Counted from the first letter of the stretch, positions 48,092 through 57,550 are shown. The stretch: 64,000 nt of DNA from Pseudomonas brassicacearum subsp. brassicacearum (GCF_008801605.1 NZ_VZPJ01000002.1:310001-374000); one strand, 5' to 3'. Program-made: numbers and translations. Notes: generated by a model not told the origin, from the sequence alone.

Positions 48092-49678
48092 TTATTTGAT
48101 GTTGACCTTGGAGTAATCCTGGCGCCCAAACGGGCTCACCGCATAACCCTGCACATCCTTGCGGGTCAGGGCGAACGCGGTTGGGTGCGCCAGGGGCAGC
48201 CACAGGGCCTGTTGCTGGATCTGGGCCTGGGCCTGTTCGTAGAGCTTGGCCCGCACGCCCTGTTCGCCGGTGGTCTTGCCGGCGCTGATAAGTTTGTCCA
48301 GGTCGGGATTGCAGTAGCGGGCGAAGTTGGTGCCGGACTTGACCGCCGCACAGGAAAACTGTGGCGTGAGGAAGTTGTCCGGGTCGCCGTTGTCGCCGGC
48401 CCAGCCCATGAACAGCAAATCATGTTCGCCGGCCTTGGCGCGACGGATCAGTTCGCCCCATTCGATCACCCGGATCTCGGCCTGGATGCCAATCTGCGCC
48501 AGGTCGGACTGCAGCAGTTGTGCGCCAGCGCTGGGATTGGGGTTCAGCAAGCTGCCGGAAGGGCGGGTCCAGATGGTGGTCTGGAAGCCTTCCTTCAATC
48601 CGGCCTTGGCCATCAGGTCGCGGGCTTTGGCCAGGTCATGGGCGTAGCCGGGCAGGTTTTTGGCGTAGCTCCAGGTGTTGGGCGGGTAGGGGCCATTGGC
48701 GGCTTCGGCGGTGCCTTCGAAGACGGTCTTCAGGTAGCTGGCCTTGTCGAAGGCCAGGTTGATGGCTTGGCGCACCTCAGGCTTGTCCAGCGGTGGATGC
48801 TGGCTGTTGATCGCCACGAACGCGGTCATGAAAGCGTCGGTCTGCTCGACCTTCAGCGTAGGTTCTTGCTTGGCGGCTTGTACGTCCAGCGGCTTGGGCG
48901 ACAGGGCGATCTGGCATTCGTTGCGGCGTAATTTCTGCAGGCGCACATTGGCATCCGGCGTGATGGCGAAGACCAGCGGGTCCACTTGGGGTTTACCGCC
49001 GAAATAGGCATCGTTGGCCTTGTAGCGAATCGAGGCGTCCTTCTGGAACCGGCTGAAAATGAACGGGCCGGTGCCGACCGGCAGGCTGTTGAGTTTTTCC
49101 GGTGTACCGGCCTTCATCAACTGATCGGCGTATTCGGCCGAATAAATGGAGGCAAAACCCATGCTCAACGTCGCCAGGAAGGTCGAGTCGGCGTGATCGA
49201 GGGTGAAGCGCACGGTCAGCGGGTCCAGTGCGTCGACTTTCTTGATCAGCGCTGGCAGTTGCATGGACTGGGCGTGGGGGAAGCCGCTTTGCGCCACCTT
49301 GTGCCAGGGATTCGCCGGGTCGAGCATGCGCTCGAAGCTGAACTTCACGTCCTCGGCGGTCAGGTCACGGCGCGGCGTGAAGTAGTCGGTGTGGTGGAAC
49401 TTGACCTGTGGCCGCAGCTTGAACACATAGGCCAGGCCATCGGTGGAGACTTCCCAGCGCTCGGCCAGGCTCGGGACCACTTTGCCGCTGGCGGTGTCGA
49501 AGTCCACCAGGCGGTTCATCAGCACGTCGGCGGAGGCGTTGGTGGTCGTCAGGGAGTTGTACTGGACGACATCGAACCCTTCCGGGCTGGCTTCGGTACA
49601 GACGCTCAGGGCGGCGGCCAAGGCCTGCGGGGTGATCAGCAGAGGGGCGAGCAACAATGGTAGGGCAGCGAGGCGCAT
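48092..49678 (-). CDS. Periplasmic peptide-binding protein of an ABC transporter
   Basis: The 528-residue product has a signal peptide (ends ALAA) and the SBP_bac_5 fold (LSVCTEASPEGFDVVQYNS, PNTWSYAKNLPGYAHDL). It resembles dipeptide-binding DppA-type proteins. No permease or ATPase gene is nearby, so it may serve a transporter encoded elsewhere. The ATG at 49678 is preferred because CAGGAAA precedes it. A homologue occupies the same place next to rpmB in P. aeruginosa. Confidence 0.9.
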   Translation of the reverse strand: MRLAALPLLLAPLLITPQALAAALSVCTEASPEGFDVVQYNSLTTTNASADVLMNRLVDFDTASGKVVPSLAERWEVSTDGLAYVFKLRPQVKFHHTDYFTPRRDLTAEDVKFSFERMLDPANPWHKVAQSGFPHAQSMQLPALIKKVDALDPLTVRFTLDHADSTFLATLSMGFASIYSAEYADQLMKAGTPEKLNSLPVGTGPFIFSRFQKDASIRYKANDAYFGGKPQVDPLVFAITPDANVRLQKLRRNECQIALSPKPLDVQAAKQEPTLKVEQTDAFMTAFVAINSQHPPLDKPEVRQAINLAFDKASYLKTVFEGTAEAANGPYPPNTWSYAKNLPGYAHDLAKARDLMAKAGLKEGFQTTIWTRPSGSLLNPNPSAGAQLLQSDLAQIGIQAEIRVIEWGELIRRAKAGEHDLLFMGWAGDNGDPDNFLTPQFSCAAVKSGTNFARYCNPDLDKLISAGKTTGEQGVRAKLYEQAQAQIQQQALWLPLAHPTAFALTRKDVQGYAVSPFGRQDYSKVNIK

Positions 49679-49696
49679 GGTCGGTTTCCTGTGCAA

Positions 49697-50115
49697 GTCG
49701 AAGGCCCATCTGCGAGTGCAGTCTGGAAAAGGCCTACCCTAGTGGGCTCGCCGCTAAATGACTATCCCCTTTTTGCATTTTCCGGCACTCTGCGCCGGCG
49801 CGTTGATGGACTAAAAAACGCCGCCGGTGAAAAAAACCTGTATGCAGCGACGAGCGGTAAGGTGCTTTGCCAGCCTCTGCCCCCGCCGCCCGGGGCGGTT
49901 GGTCGATGATTCGCCATGAAGACAAATCACATCGGCTGTTGTTGCGCTGTGGTCTTTCTGGTATAAAGCAGCGCTCTTTTCTAGGGGCCCGGTTCCTTCA
50001 CTGTAGGTGTAGCCGGTAAGACCCTTAAAGAAACGCGGCGCCTGGCGCCAAATGACTGAGAGATTAAGCGGCCAACCCATGCCGGGTTGGGCATGTGGTT
50101 TTAGAGGGCTGAGGC
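49697..50115. other. Intergenic region: SBP upstream and rpmB promoter/leader
   Basis: No gene was seen in these 419 bp. The left part is upstream of the peptide-binding-protein gene. The right part holds the rpmB promoter (49939-49967) and a leader of about 140 nt with several hairpins, including CCAACCC (50081-50087) facing GGGTTGG (50093-50099). Confidence 0.6.
49939..49967 (+). promoter_or_regulatory. Predicted sigma-70 promoter of rpmB-rpmG
   Basis: TTGTTG (49939-49944) and TATAAA (49962-49967) are spaced by 17 bp. The transcript would begin about 140 nt before the rpmB ATG, leaving a long structured leader. Confidence 0.65.
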
Positions 50116-50349
50116 ATGTCGAGAGTCTGTCAAGTTACCGGTAAGGGTCCGGTGACTGGGAATAACATTTCCCACGCAAACAACAAAACCCGTCGTCGTT
50201 TCCTGCCGAACCTGCAGCATCACCGCTTCTGGGTTGAAGAAGAGAAACGTTTTGTGCGTCTGCGCGTATCTGCCAAGGGCATGCGTATCATCGACAAGCG
50301 TGGCATCAGTGTCGTGCTGGCCGAACTTCGTCGCGATGGCAAGGTTTAA
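50116..50349 (+). CDS. rpmB: 50S ribosomal protein L28
   Basis: The 77-residue product starts [23 protein letters not shown] and is basic throughout, the typical L28 pattern. The site GAGGGCTGAGGC precedes the ATG. It is followed 11 bp later by rpmG. Confidence 0.98.
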   Translation: MSRVCQVTGKGPVTGNNISHANNKTRRRFLPNLQHHRFWVEEEKRFVRLRVSAKGMRIIDKRGISVVLAELRRDGKV

Positions 50350-50360
50350 GGGAGCTAATC

Positions 50361-50516
50361 ATGCGTGAATTGATTCGTTTGATCTCGAGCGCCGGTACTG
50401 GTCACTTCTACACTACCGACAAGAACAAGCGTACTACCCCGGACAAAATCGAGATCAAGAAATATGATCCGGTTGTTCGCAAGCACGTGATCTACAAGGA
50501 AGGCAAAATCAAGTAA
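50361..50516 (+). CDS. rpmG: 50S ribosomal protein L33
   Basis: The 51-residue product reads [20 protein letters not shown] at the start and ends [11 protein letters not shown], the L33 pattern. It lacks the CxxC pairs of zinc-type L33, so it is the zinc-independent form. AAGGGAG lies eight bases before the ATG. It is cotranscribed with rpmB and followed by a terminator. Confidence 0.98.
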   Translation: MRELIRLISSAGTGHFYTTDKNKRTTPDKIEIKKYDPVVRKHVIYKEGKIK

Positions 50517-50536
50517 TTGATTTTTTCCTTCTTACG

Positions 50537-50571
50537 AAAAAGGCCCGTATCGCGAGATATGGGCCTTTTTT
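50537..50571 (+). terminator. Terminator after rpmG
   Basis: AGGCCCGTAT (50541-50550) pairs with ATATGGGCCT (50557-50566), flanked by A and T tracts. Confidence 0.92.
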
Positions 50572-50606
50572 GTTGCCCGTGAGGCCGGGCCAGGCCCCAC
50601 AAATCC

Positions 50607-50969
50607 TCAAGCCTTCTGTTCGAACACCACATAAATCTTCCGGCACGGCTCCAACACTTCCCAAGTACCCTTGAACCCCGCTGGAATCACGAAACGGTCA
50701 CCGGCCCGCAGGGTCTTGGCATTGCCATCGTCGTCCCGAAGCACGGAAACGCCCTGGACGATCTCGCAATACTCATGCTCGGTGTAATTGACCGTCCACT
50801 GGCCGACGGCGCCTTCCCATACGCCCGCGTTCATTTGCCCGCAGGGGCTGCTGTAGTGGTTGAACACGGTTTGCTCGGGATCGCCCTTGAACACCTTGGC
50901 CGGGTCCGGGCGATAACGTTCGGCGGTGGTATTGGCCTGGCTGAAATCAACGATGTCCTGAATGCTCAT
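50607..50969 (-). CDS. Cupin domain protein (DUF861-like)
   Basis: The 120-residue product is a single cupin domain: GVWEGAVGQWTVNYTEHEYCEIVQG, then AGDRFVIPAGFKGTWE. This matches the (S)-ureidoglycine aminohydrolase-like Cupin_3 group; a metal site is partly conserved. Substrate unknown. The ATG at 50969 is preferred over one 20 codons upstream because GGGGA precedes it. Divergent from the aldehyde dehydrogenase gene. Confidence 0.85.
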   Translation of the reverse strand: MSIQDIVDFSQANTTAERYRPDPAKVFKGDPEQTVFNHYSSPCGQMNAGVWEGAVGQWTVNYTEHEYCEIVQGVSVLRDDDGNAKTLRAGDRFVIPAGFKGTWEVLEPCRKIYVVFEQKA

Positions 50970-51203
50970 GCGGGTGATCCCCAGTGATCGCTTGGAAGGC
51001 CTCGAGTCTATGTTTATTAAAACGAACATCGCAAGGTCGTTTGCCAGCGTTGTGTCAAATATATTGAAACATGACCAGCCGCTGGTTTAGGGTGGCGGGT
51101 GCCCTATGCCGAAAACGGCGCCGAAACCAGGCTGGTTGGGCAGAATTCTTTTGAGCGCTGCGCACCGCGCGGCGTTCGTACTCAATAAGAGGAGGACACA
51201 CGC

Positions 51204-52697
51204 ATGACCACCCTGACTCGTGCCGACTGGGAACAACGCGCCCGCGACCTGAAGATCGAAGGCCGCGCCTTCATCAACGGCGAGTACACCGATGCGGTGT
51301 CCGGCGAAACCTTCGATTGCCTCAGCCCGGTCGATGGCCGCCTGCTGGGCAAGATCGCCAGCTGTGACGTTGCCGACGCCCAGCGTGCGGTCGAAAACGC
51401 CCGTGCCACGTTCAATTCCGGCGTCTGGTCGCGCCTGGCACCCAGCAAGCGCAAAACCACCATGATTCGTTTTGCCGGCCTGCTCAAGCAGCATGCCGAA
51501 GAACTGGCGCTGCTCGAAACCCTGGACATGGGCAAGCCGATCAGTGACTCCCTGAACATCGACGTTCCCGGCGCGGCCCAAGCCTTGAGCTGGAGCGGCG
51601 AAGCCATCGACAAGCTCTACGACGAAGTGGCGGCCACGCCGCACGACCAGTTGGGCCTGGTAACCCGTGAGCCGGTGGGTGTCGTGGGCGCTATCGTGCC
51701 CTGGAACTTCCCGTTGATGATGGCCTGCTGGAAACTCGGTCCAGCGCTGTCCACCGGTAACTCGGTGGTGCTCAAACCGTCGGAAAAATCCCCGTTGACC
51801 GCCATCCGCATCGCCGCATTGGCGATCGAGGCTGGTATTCCGAAAGGCGTGCTGAACGTGCTGCCAGGCTATGGCCATACCGTCGGCAAGGCCCTGGCCC
51901 TGCATATGGACGTCGATACGCTGGTATTCACCGGCTCTACCAAGATCGCCAAGCAACTGATGATCTACTCCGGCGAATCCAACATGAAGCGTATCTGGCT
52001 GGAAGCCGGCGGCAAGAGCCCGAACATCGTGTTCGCCGATGCCCCGGACCTGCAAGCCGCCGCCGAATCCGCCGCCAGCGCCATCGCCTTCAATCAGGGC
52101 GAAGTCTGCACCGCCGGCTCGCGGCTGTTGGTGGAGCGTTCCATCAAGGACACGTTCCTGCCACTGGTGATCGAAGCCCTCAAGGGCTGGAAGCCAGGTA
52201 ACCCGCTGGACCCGGCCACCAATGTGGGCGCCCTGGTCGATACCCAGCAGATGAACACCGTGCTGTCCTACATCGAGGCCGGGCACAGCGACGGCGCCAA
52301 ACTGGTGGCTGGCGGCAAGCGCATCCTTGAGGAAACGGGCGGTACGTACGTCGAGCCGACGATTTTCGATGGCGTGAGCAACGCGATGAAAATCGCCCAG
52401 GAGGAGATTTTCGGCCCGGTGTTGTCGGTGATTGCTTTCGACACCGCCGAGCAGGCCATCGAGATCGCCAACGACACGCCGTACGGCCTGGCCGCGGCGG
52501 TATGGACCAAGGACATCTCCAAGGCCCACCTGACCGCCAAGGCCCTGCGTGCCGGCAGCGTATGGGTCAATCAGTACGACGGCGGCGACATGACCGCGCC
52601 GTTCGGTGGTTTCAAGCAATCGGGCAACGGTCGCGACAAGTCGCTGCATGCGTTCGACAAATACACCGAGCTGAAGTCGACCTGGATCAAGCTCTGA
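51204..52697 (+). CDS. kauB: Aldehyde dehydrogenase of the KauB/PuuC type
   Basis: The 497-residue product has the ALDH motifs PWNFPLMMACWK, FTGSTKIAK, LEAGGKSP (catalytic Glu) and NQGEVCTAGSR (catalytic Cys). Its length and sequence fit the 4-guanidinobutyraldehyde / gamma-glutamyl-aminobutyraldehyde dehydrogenase used in arginine and polyamine catabolism of P. aeruginosa. GAGGAGGAC lies upstream. Proximity to PauB- and PauR-type genes supports this. Confidence 0.9.
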   Translation: MTTLTRADWEQRARDLKIEGRAFINGEYTDAVSGETFDCLSPVDGRLLGKIASCDVADAQRAVENARATFNSGVWSRLAPSKRKTTMIRFAGLLKQHAEELALLETLDMGKPISDSLNIDVPGAAQALSWSGEAIDKLYDEVAATPHDQLGLVTREPVGVVGAIVPWNFPLMMACWKLGPALSTGNSVVLKPSEKSPLTAIRIAALAIEAGIPKGVLNVLPGYGHTVGKALALHMDVDTLVFTGSTKIAKQLMIYSGESNMKRIWLEAGGKSPNIVFADAPDLQAAAESAASAIAFNQGEVCTAGSRLLVERSIKDTFLPLVIEALKGWKPGNPLDPATNVGALVDTQQMNTVLSYIEAGHSDGAKLVAGGKRILEETGGTYVEPTIFDGVSNAMKIAQEEIFGPVLSVIAFDTAEQAIEIANDTPYGLAAAVWTKDISKAHLTAKALRAGSVWVNQYDGGDMTAPFGGFKQSGNGRDKSLHAFDKYTELKSTWIKL

Positions 52698-52706
52698 CAA
52701 TGGGGG

Positions 52707-52725
52707 CCCCGGATCCTGTCCGGGG
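52707..52725 (+). terminator. GC hairpin after kauB
   Basis: CCCCGGA (52707-52713) pairs with TCCGGGG (52719-52725) 10 bp past the kauB stop. It has no T tract, so termination strength is doubtful. Confidence 0.4.
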
Positions 52726-52747
52726 TCTCATGCAGCGCTGATCCCCC

Positions 52748-52839
52748 CTGTGGGAGCGAGCTTGCTCGCGATAGCGGTATGACAGTCGACGACTTTGTTG
52801 AATGTTGCGCCGTCATCGCGAGCAAGCTCGCTCCCACAG
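52748..52839. repeat. REPIN between kauB and the MFS gene
   Basis: Inverted REP pair (CTGTGGGAGCGAGC ... GCTCGCTCCCACAG) around about 40 bp. Confidence 0.9.
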
Positions 52840-52887
52840 TGTTTTGGGGGATGGTTGAGATTGATAACCCTCCACAGGAGCGTGGAA

Positions 52888-54030
52888 ATGCGTTGGGCGA
52901 CCTATTTCGCCGTGTTGGCGTCTGTCCTGAGTGTCGGCCTGGCCTTGGGCGTGAGCATGCCGCTGGTGTCGCTGCGCCTGGAGGGCTGGGGCTATGGCTC
53001 GTTCGCCATTGGCGTGATGGCCGCCATGCCGGCCGTGGGGGTGCTGCTCGGGGCCAAGATGTCCAGCCGGCTGGCGGCGCGGTTTGGCACGGCGGCGTTG
53101 ATGCGCCTGTGCCTGTGGGGCGGCGCGGTCTCCATCGGGTTGCTGGCGCTGTTGCCCAGCTATCCGGTCTGGTTGCTGCTGCGCCTGGTGATTGGCGTGG
53201 TCCTGACCCTGGTGTTCATTCTCGGTGAAAGCTGGATCAATCAACTGGTCATTGAGAAATGGCGTGGGCGACTGGTGGCGCTGTACGGCAGCAGCTACGC
53301 CCTGAGCCAGTTGTCCGGCCCGCTGCTGCTGGGTGCGCTGGGGACCGATCATGACTATGGGTTCTGGGTGGGTGTCGGTTTGCTGCTGAGCGCACCCTTG
53401 CTGTTGCTGGGCCGTAGCGGTGCACCGAGCAGCGAGGCTGGCAGCGTGACGTTTGGCGACTTGTGGACGTTTTGCCGAGGCTTGCCGGCGATTGCCTGGG
53501 CGGTCTCGTTGTTCGCCGCGTTCGAGGCCATGATCCTCACGTTGCTGCCGGTGTATTGCCTGCGCCAGGGCTTCACCGCCGACATAGCGCTGGCGATGGT
53601 CAGCACCGTGGTGGTCGGTGATGCCCTGTTGCAGTTGCCCATCGGCGCGCTGGCCGATCGCGTGTCTCGCCGGGCGCTGTTGACGGGCTGTGCGGTGGTG
53701 CTGACGTTGTCGAGCCTGGCGGTTCCACTTTTGATCGATACTTTGTTGATCTGGCCGCTGTGGGTGCTGTTCGGCGCCAGTGCTGGCGGTTTGTTCACGT
53801 TGTCGCTGATCCTGATCGGCGAGCGTTACCGCGACGATGCGCTGGTGCGGGCCAACGCCCACGTCGCGCAACTGTGGGGCCTTGGTTGCCTGATCGGCCC
53901 ACTGGCGGCAGGAGCGGGCAGCCAGTGGATCAGCGGGCATGCGCTGCCTTTGTTCATGGCGGCAGGGGCGTTTGGCCTGGTGATCCTGTTGTTGCGCCAA
54001 GGGGCATTCGGGACCACCCAAACCGCTTGA
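52888..54030 (+). CDS. MFS transporter
   Basis: The 380-residue product is a twelve-helix major facilitator. The loop GESWINQLVIEKWRGRLVALYGSSYAL resembles the YcaD-like group. Substrate unknown. The ATG at 52888 has CAGGAG upstream; the in-frame start 31 codons earlier lies in the REPIN and is unlikely. Its stop is 13 bp from the convergent phospholipase gene end. Confidence 0.9.
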   Translation: MRWATYFAVLASVLSVGLALGVSMPLVSLRLEGWGYGSFAIGVMAAMPAVGVLLGAKMSSRLAARFGTAALMRLCLWGGAVSIGLLALLPSYPVWLLLRLVIGVVLTLVFILGESWINQLVIEKWRGRLVALYGSSYALSQLSGPLLLGALGTDHDYGFWVGVGLLLSAPLLLLGRSGAPSSEAGSVTFGDLWTFCRGLPAIAWAVSLFAAFEAMILTLLPVYCLRQGFTADIALAMVSTVVVGDALLQLPIGALADRVSRRALLTGCAVVLTLSSLAVPLLIDTLLIWPLWVLFGASAGGLFTLSLILIGERYRDDALVRANAHVAQLWGLGCLIGPLAAGAGSQWISGHALPLFMAAGAFGLVILLLRQGAFGTTQTA

Positions 54031-54043
54031 ACACCCCGCTGGA

Positions 54044-55609
54044 TTACAACATCCGCTCCAACCCGACCGTCGTGCTGAACCAGGCATTGAACCGGCGCCA
54101 CCAACTGCCCGGTTCGCGGTCCAGGTCGTGCGTCTGGCCGTTGTCTTCGGTGGTCCATACAAGCCTTCCATCCTCCAGCCTGGCCTGATAACTCAGGGCC
54201 GGCGCCATGCCCTGCAAGGCCAGGTCGCGCACTTGGCCGGCGAGTTCAGGGCTGTCCACCAGCACGCCGACTTCGGTGTTCCACAGCACCGAGCGCGGGT
54301 CGAAATTGAACGAGCCGATGAACGATTTCTGCTGGTCGAAGATGATCGCTTTGCTGTGCAGGCTGGAGTCCGATTGGCCGTAGGACTTGCTGTAGAACAG
54401 GTGAGGGCTGCTGCCTTTGTCGCCCGGTTGTCGGCGAAGCTCGAACAGGCGTACACCATGTTGCAGCAGGGCCTTGCGGTACGGCGCATAGCCGCCGTGC
54501 ACGGCGGGCACGTCGGTGGCTTCCAGGGAGTTGGTCAGCAGGCTCACCGACACGCCGGCATCGGCGCGACTGGTCAGATAGACCAAACCTGGCTGACCGG
54601 GGACGAAGTAGGCGGAAATCATGATCAGTTCTTTGCTGACTCCGGTCAGTTCCGGCGCCAATTGCGTGGTCAGCAATAGCTGCGGATCCGGCTCGTCCTT
54701 GGCCAGCACCTTGCTGGGCGCGTCCCACAGCGCCTTGTTCCAGGCCCAGATCAACTGGTCGCGCCAGGTGTCCAGGCGCGGTTGGGTCTTGTAGGCGGTC
54801 AATTGCTGGTAGAGCGCGTGATTTTCCTTTTGGGTCTGCTCCATGGATTCTTGCAGGCGCAGGCGGCTGTTGGCCAGGTCCTTGGGCGTGGGGCGATGGG
54901 ACAGGAACTGTTCGATGGGTTTGCTCAGGGCGCTGTTCCAGTACTGGTCGAAGCTGTGCCCCAATTGTTCGGCCACTGGCCCGACACTGAGCAGGTCGAT
55001 GTCGGTGAAGTTCAGGTTGGGTTCGGCGTCGAAATACTCATCGCCCAGGTTGCGACCGCCGACGATGGCCATGCTGTTGTCCGCCAGCCACAGTTTGTTG
55101 TGCATCCGGCGGTGTTGCTGCGACAGGTTGAGCAGGCGCCCAAGGCTGCGGGTCACGCCGGTGGCGCGTCCCAGGTGCAGCGGGTTGAACAGGCGGATCT
55201 GGATCTGCGGATGAGCGGCGAGGGTCGCGATGATCTGATCCTGGCCATCGCTGGTGGTGTCGTCCAGCAGGATCCGTACGCGCACGCCCCGGTCGGCGGC
55301 CTTGAGCAATTCATCCACGAGCATCCGCGTGCTGATGCCGTCATGGACGATGTAGTACTGCAAATCCAGGCTGCCTTGGGCGTGGCGAATCAACTCGGCC
55401 CGGGCGATGAACGCGTCGGTGCTGTCCGACAGTAGCCGAAAGCCCGAGCGCCCTTCATGGGCGGCAGCCTGGGCCTGGACCGAGCGGCCGAACGAAGATT
55501 CGGCGGCCGGTAAGGCCTGGGAGGGCTCGCGGGTGACATCAAGACTGGCGCAGCCGCTCAGCAGTGAGACGACTAACAGCAGCGCAGGCAGGATCGGTCT
55601 GGATCTCAC
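54044..55609 (-). CDS. Phospholipase D-family (cardiolipin-synthase-like) lipoprotein
   Basis: The 521-residue product has lipobox LLSGC (Cys20) and two intact HKD motifs, MHNKLWLAD (about residue 170) and LHSKAIIFD (about 420), each followed by GG/GSFN segments. Enzymes of this type move phosphatidyl groups. It probably acts at the periplasmic face of a membrane; natural substrate unknown. It is convergent with the MFS gene and upstream of the MocR gene's end. Confidence 0.9.
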   Translation of the reverse strand: MRSRPILPALLLVVSLLSGCASLDVTREPSQALPAAESSFGRSVQAQAAAHEGRSGFRLLSDSTDAFIARAELIRHAQGSLDLQYYIVHDGISTRMLVDELLKAADRGVRVRILLDDTTSDGQDQIIATLAAHPQIQIRLFNPLHLGRATGVTRSLGRLLNLSQQHRRMHNKLWLADNSMAIVGGRNLGDEYFDAEPNLNFTDIDLLSVGPVAEQLGHSFDQYWNSALSKPIEQFLSHRPTPKDLANSRLRLQESMEQTQKENHALYQQLTAYKTQPRLDTWRDQLIWAWNKALWDAPSKVLAKDEPDPQLLLTTQLAPELTGVSKELIMISAYFVPGQPGLVYLTSRADAGVSVSLLTNSLEATDVPAVHGGYAPYRKALLQHGVRLFELRRQPGDKGSSPHLFYSKSYGQSDSSLHSKAIIFDQQKSFIGSFNFDPRSVLWNTEVGVLVDSPELAGQVRDLALQGMAPALSYQARLEDGRLVWTTEDNGQTHDLDREPGSWWRRFNAWFSTTVGLERML

Positions 55610-55670
55610 GTAGGATCGTTCCGCTTGTTCACGTTGATCGGCTGTTGAGTGCTGCTTCCCTGGGTAAAGT

Positions 55671-57104
55671 TCAGACGACGTCGCGCTGGGTTTCGTTCAA
55701 CAGCGCGCTAGCGGCGGTTCCGACCTTGCGCACGGCTTCTTCGATCTGGGCCGTTGGCTTGGCAGCGTAGTTCATCCGCAGGCAGTTGCGGTACTTGCCC
55801 GATGCCGAAAAAATGCTGCCGACAGCGACCTGCACGCCTTGGTCGAGCAGGACCCGATTGAGCTTCAGCGTGTCGAAACCGTCGGGCAATTCGACCCATA
55901 ACATGAAGCTGCCCCGCGGGCGACTGGCCCGGGTGCCCGATGGAAAATAGCGGCTGACCCAATCGATCATCACGTCGCGATTGCGCTGGTATTGCGTACG
56001 CATCCGGCGCAAATGGGGTTCGAAATGCCCACCCTTGAGAAATTCGGCAATGGCGATCTGCGGTTGTGGCGCGGTGGAACCGGTGCTGATGTATTTCATG
56101 TGCAGCGCCCGCTCCAGATACCGGCCTGGCGCGACCCAGCCAATACGCAGCCCTGGCGCCAGGGTCTTGGAAAAAGAACTGCAGAGCAGGACGCGGCCGT
56201 CTTCATCGAAGGACTTGATGGTGCGCGGGCGAGGGTAGGTGTAGGCCAACTCGCCATACACATCATCTTCGATGATCGCCACGTCGAAGCGCTGTGCCAG
56301 GGTCAGCAGCGCGCGTTTATTGGCGTCGGGCATGATGTAGCCCAGCGGGTTATTGCAGCTGGGGGTCAACTGTATGGCTTTGATCGGCCATTGCTCCAGC
56401 GCCAGTTCCAGGGCATCCAGGCTGATGCCGGTGAGCGGGTCGGTGGGGATTTCCAAAGCCTTCATGCCCAGGCCCTTGAGGGTTTGCATGGCTCCGTGAA
56501 AACTGGGTGAGTCCACCGCGACGATATCGCCTTGTTCGCAGGTGGCGCGGATGCTGACCGACAGGGCCTCATGGCAGCCAGTGGTGACGATAAAATCGTT
56601 GGGCCCCAGCTGGCAGCCGGAGTCCAGCGACAGCCGGGCGATCTGCTCACGTAGCGCGAGGTTGCCGTAGATGTTGTCGTAATACAGGCCGGGCATGTCT
56701 TGTCGGCGGCTGATCTGCGCCAGGCTGCGCAGCAGCGGTTTCATGGTCGGCGAATTGATATCCGGCATGCCGCGTCCCAGTTGCACCACGTCCGGGCGCG
56801 GTACGGCGCGGATCAGCTCCAGCACCTGGTCCCACTGGGAAATATCCACTGGGCGCTGAGCCGGACGGCCTACCACCGGCAGGTCCGGCAGTTCGCGGCC
56901 CACGGGTACGAAATAGCCGGACTTGGGTCTCGGCATCGCCAGCCCACTGTCCTCCAGCACGCGATAGGCCTGCTGCACCGTACTCAAGCTGACACCATGT
57001 TCCGTGCTCAATGCCCGCACTGATGGCAGCCGGTCGCCGGGGCGGTAGAAGCCCTGTTCGATGCGGGTACCGAGCAATTCGGCGAGGTTCACGTAGAGGG
57101 TCAT
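55671..57104 (-). CDS. MocR-type PLP-dependent transcriptional regulator
   Basis: The 477-residue product has a GntR winged-helix domain (about 1-70; RPGDRLPSVRALSTEHGVSLSTVQQAYRVLE) and a fold-type-I aminotransferase domain with the PLP lysine in SSFSKTLAPGLRIGW. MocR proteins normally control the divergent or adjacent gene using a PLP-derived signal. The next gene is the divergent DUF1127 gene. CTGTAT half-sites in the gap are candidate operators. The regulated pathway is not evident. Confidence 0.9.
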   Translation of the reverse strand: MTLYVNLAELLGTRIEQGFYRPGDRLPSVRALSTEHGVSLSTVQQAYRVLEDSGLAMPRPKSGYFVPVGRELPDLPVVGRPAQRPVDISQWDQVLELIRAVPRPDVVQLGRGMPDINSPTMKPLLRSLAQISRRQDMPGLYYDNIYGNLALREQIARLSLDSGCQLGPNDFIVTTGCHEALSVSIRATCEQGDIVAVDSPSFHGAMQTLKGLGMKALEIPTDPLTGISLDALELALEQWPIKAIQLTPSCNNPLGYIMPDANKRALLTLAQRFDVAIIEDDVYGELAYTYPRPRTIKSFDEDGRVLLCSSFSKTLAPGLRIGWVAPGRYLERALHMKYISTGSTAPQPQIAIAEFLKGGHFEPHLRRMRTQYQRNRDVMIDWVSRYFPSGTRASRPRGSFMLWVELPDGFDTLKLNRVLLDQGVQVAVGSIFSASGKYRNCLRMNYAAKPTAQIEEAVRKVGTAASALLNETQRDVV

Positions 57105-57138
57105 GGTGCGCTCCCGATGAGATGGATCACTGCAACCG

Positions 57139-57221
57139 ATACAGTTGGGGTGGAAAATGACAATTCAGTGCTGGAAATACCGAATCTGTATGCTTATAAA
57201 AAAAATTAGTTGAATCTGTAT
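57139..57221. promoter_or_regulatory. Candidate operator sites between the MocR gene and DUF1127 gene
   Basis: GAATCTGTAT occurs twice in direct orientation, at 57182-57191 and 57212-57221, exactly 30 bp apart (about three helical turns). An opposing half-site ATACAG is at 57139-57144. MocR regulators commonly bind spaced direct repeats. Confidence 0.5.
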
Positions 57222-57283
57222 TGCTTTTGACCGTCCGCGCATCATGAAACCTCTGGCTACCCAAGTAAACAGGAGCGATCAAA

Positions 57284-57529
57284 ATGAACGGCTTGAGCGA
57301 TGTGCGGCTGACGTTACACAGTCAGGAACTGGCGGCAGGGCAGGAGAAGGGGCTGCGTAGTGCGATGTTGCGCAATCCCCCGTCCGGCCTGAGCCGTTGG
57401 GCCCTGTTCTGGCATCGTCTGCATACACGCCAAGCCTTGTTGGAACTTACACCCGAACAGTTGCGTGATATCGGGCTGACTCGGGCGCAGGCGTTGGAGG
57501 AGGGGCTCAGGCCGTTCTGGCGGCTTTGA
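57284..57529 (+). CDS. DUF1127-domain small protein
   Basis: The 81-residue product ends with the DUF1127 helix motif (HTRQALLELTPEQLRDIGLTRAQALEE). DUF1127 proteins in proteobacteria are small, arginine-rich regulators; some bind RNA and affect phosphate and carbon metabolism. It is divergent from the MocR gene and has AGGAG ahead of the ATG. Function here unknown. Confidence 0.85.
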   Translation: MNGLSDVRLTLHSQELAAGQEKGLRSAMLRNPPSGLSRWALFWHRLHTRQALLELTPEQLRDIGLTRAQALEEGLRPFWRL

Positions 57530-57550
57530 AGTGGTGCCGGCCCTGAGACG

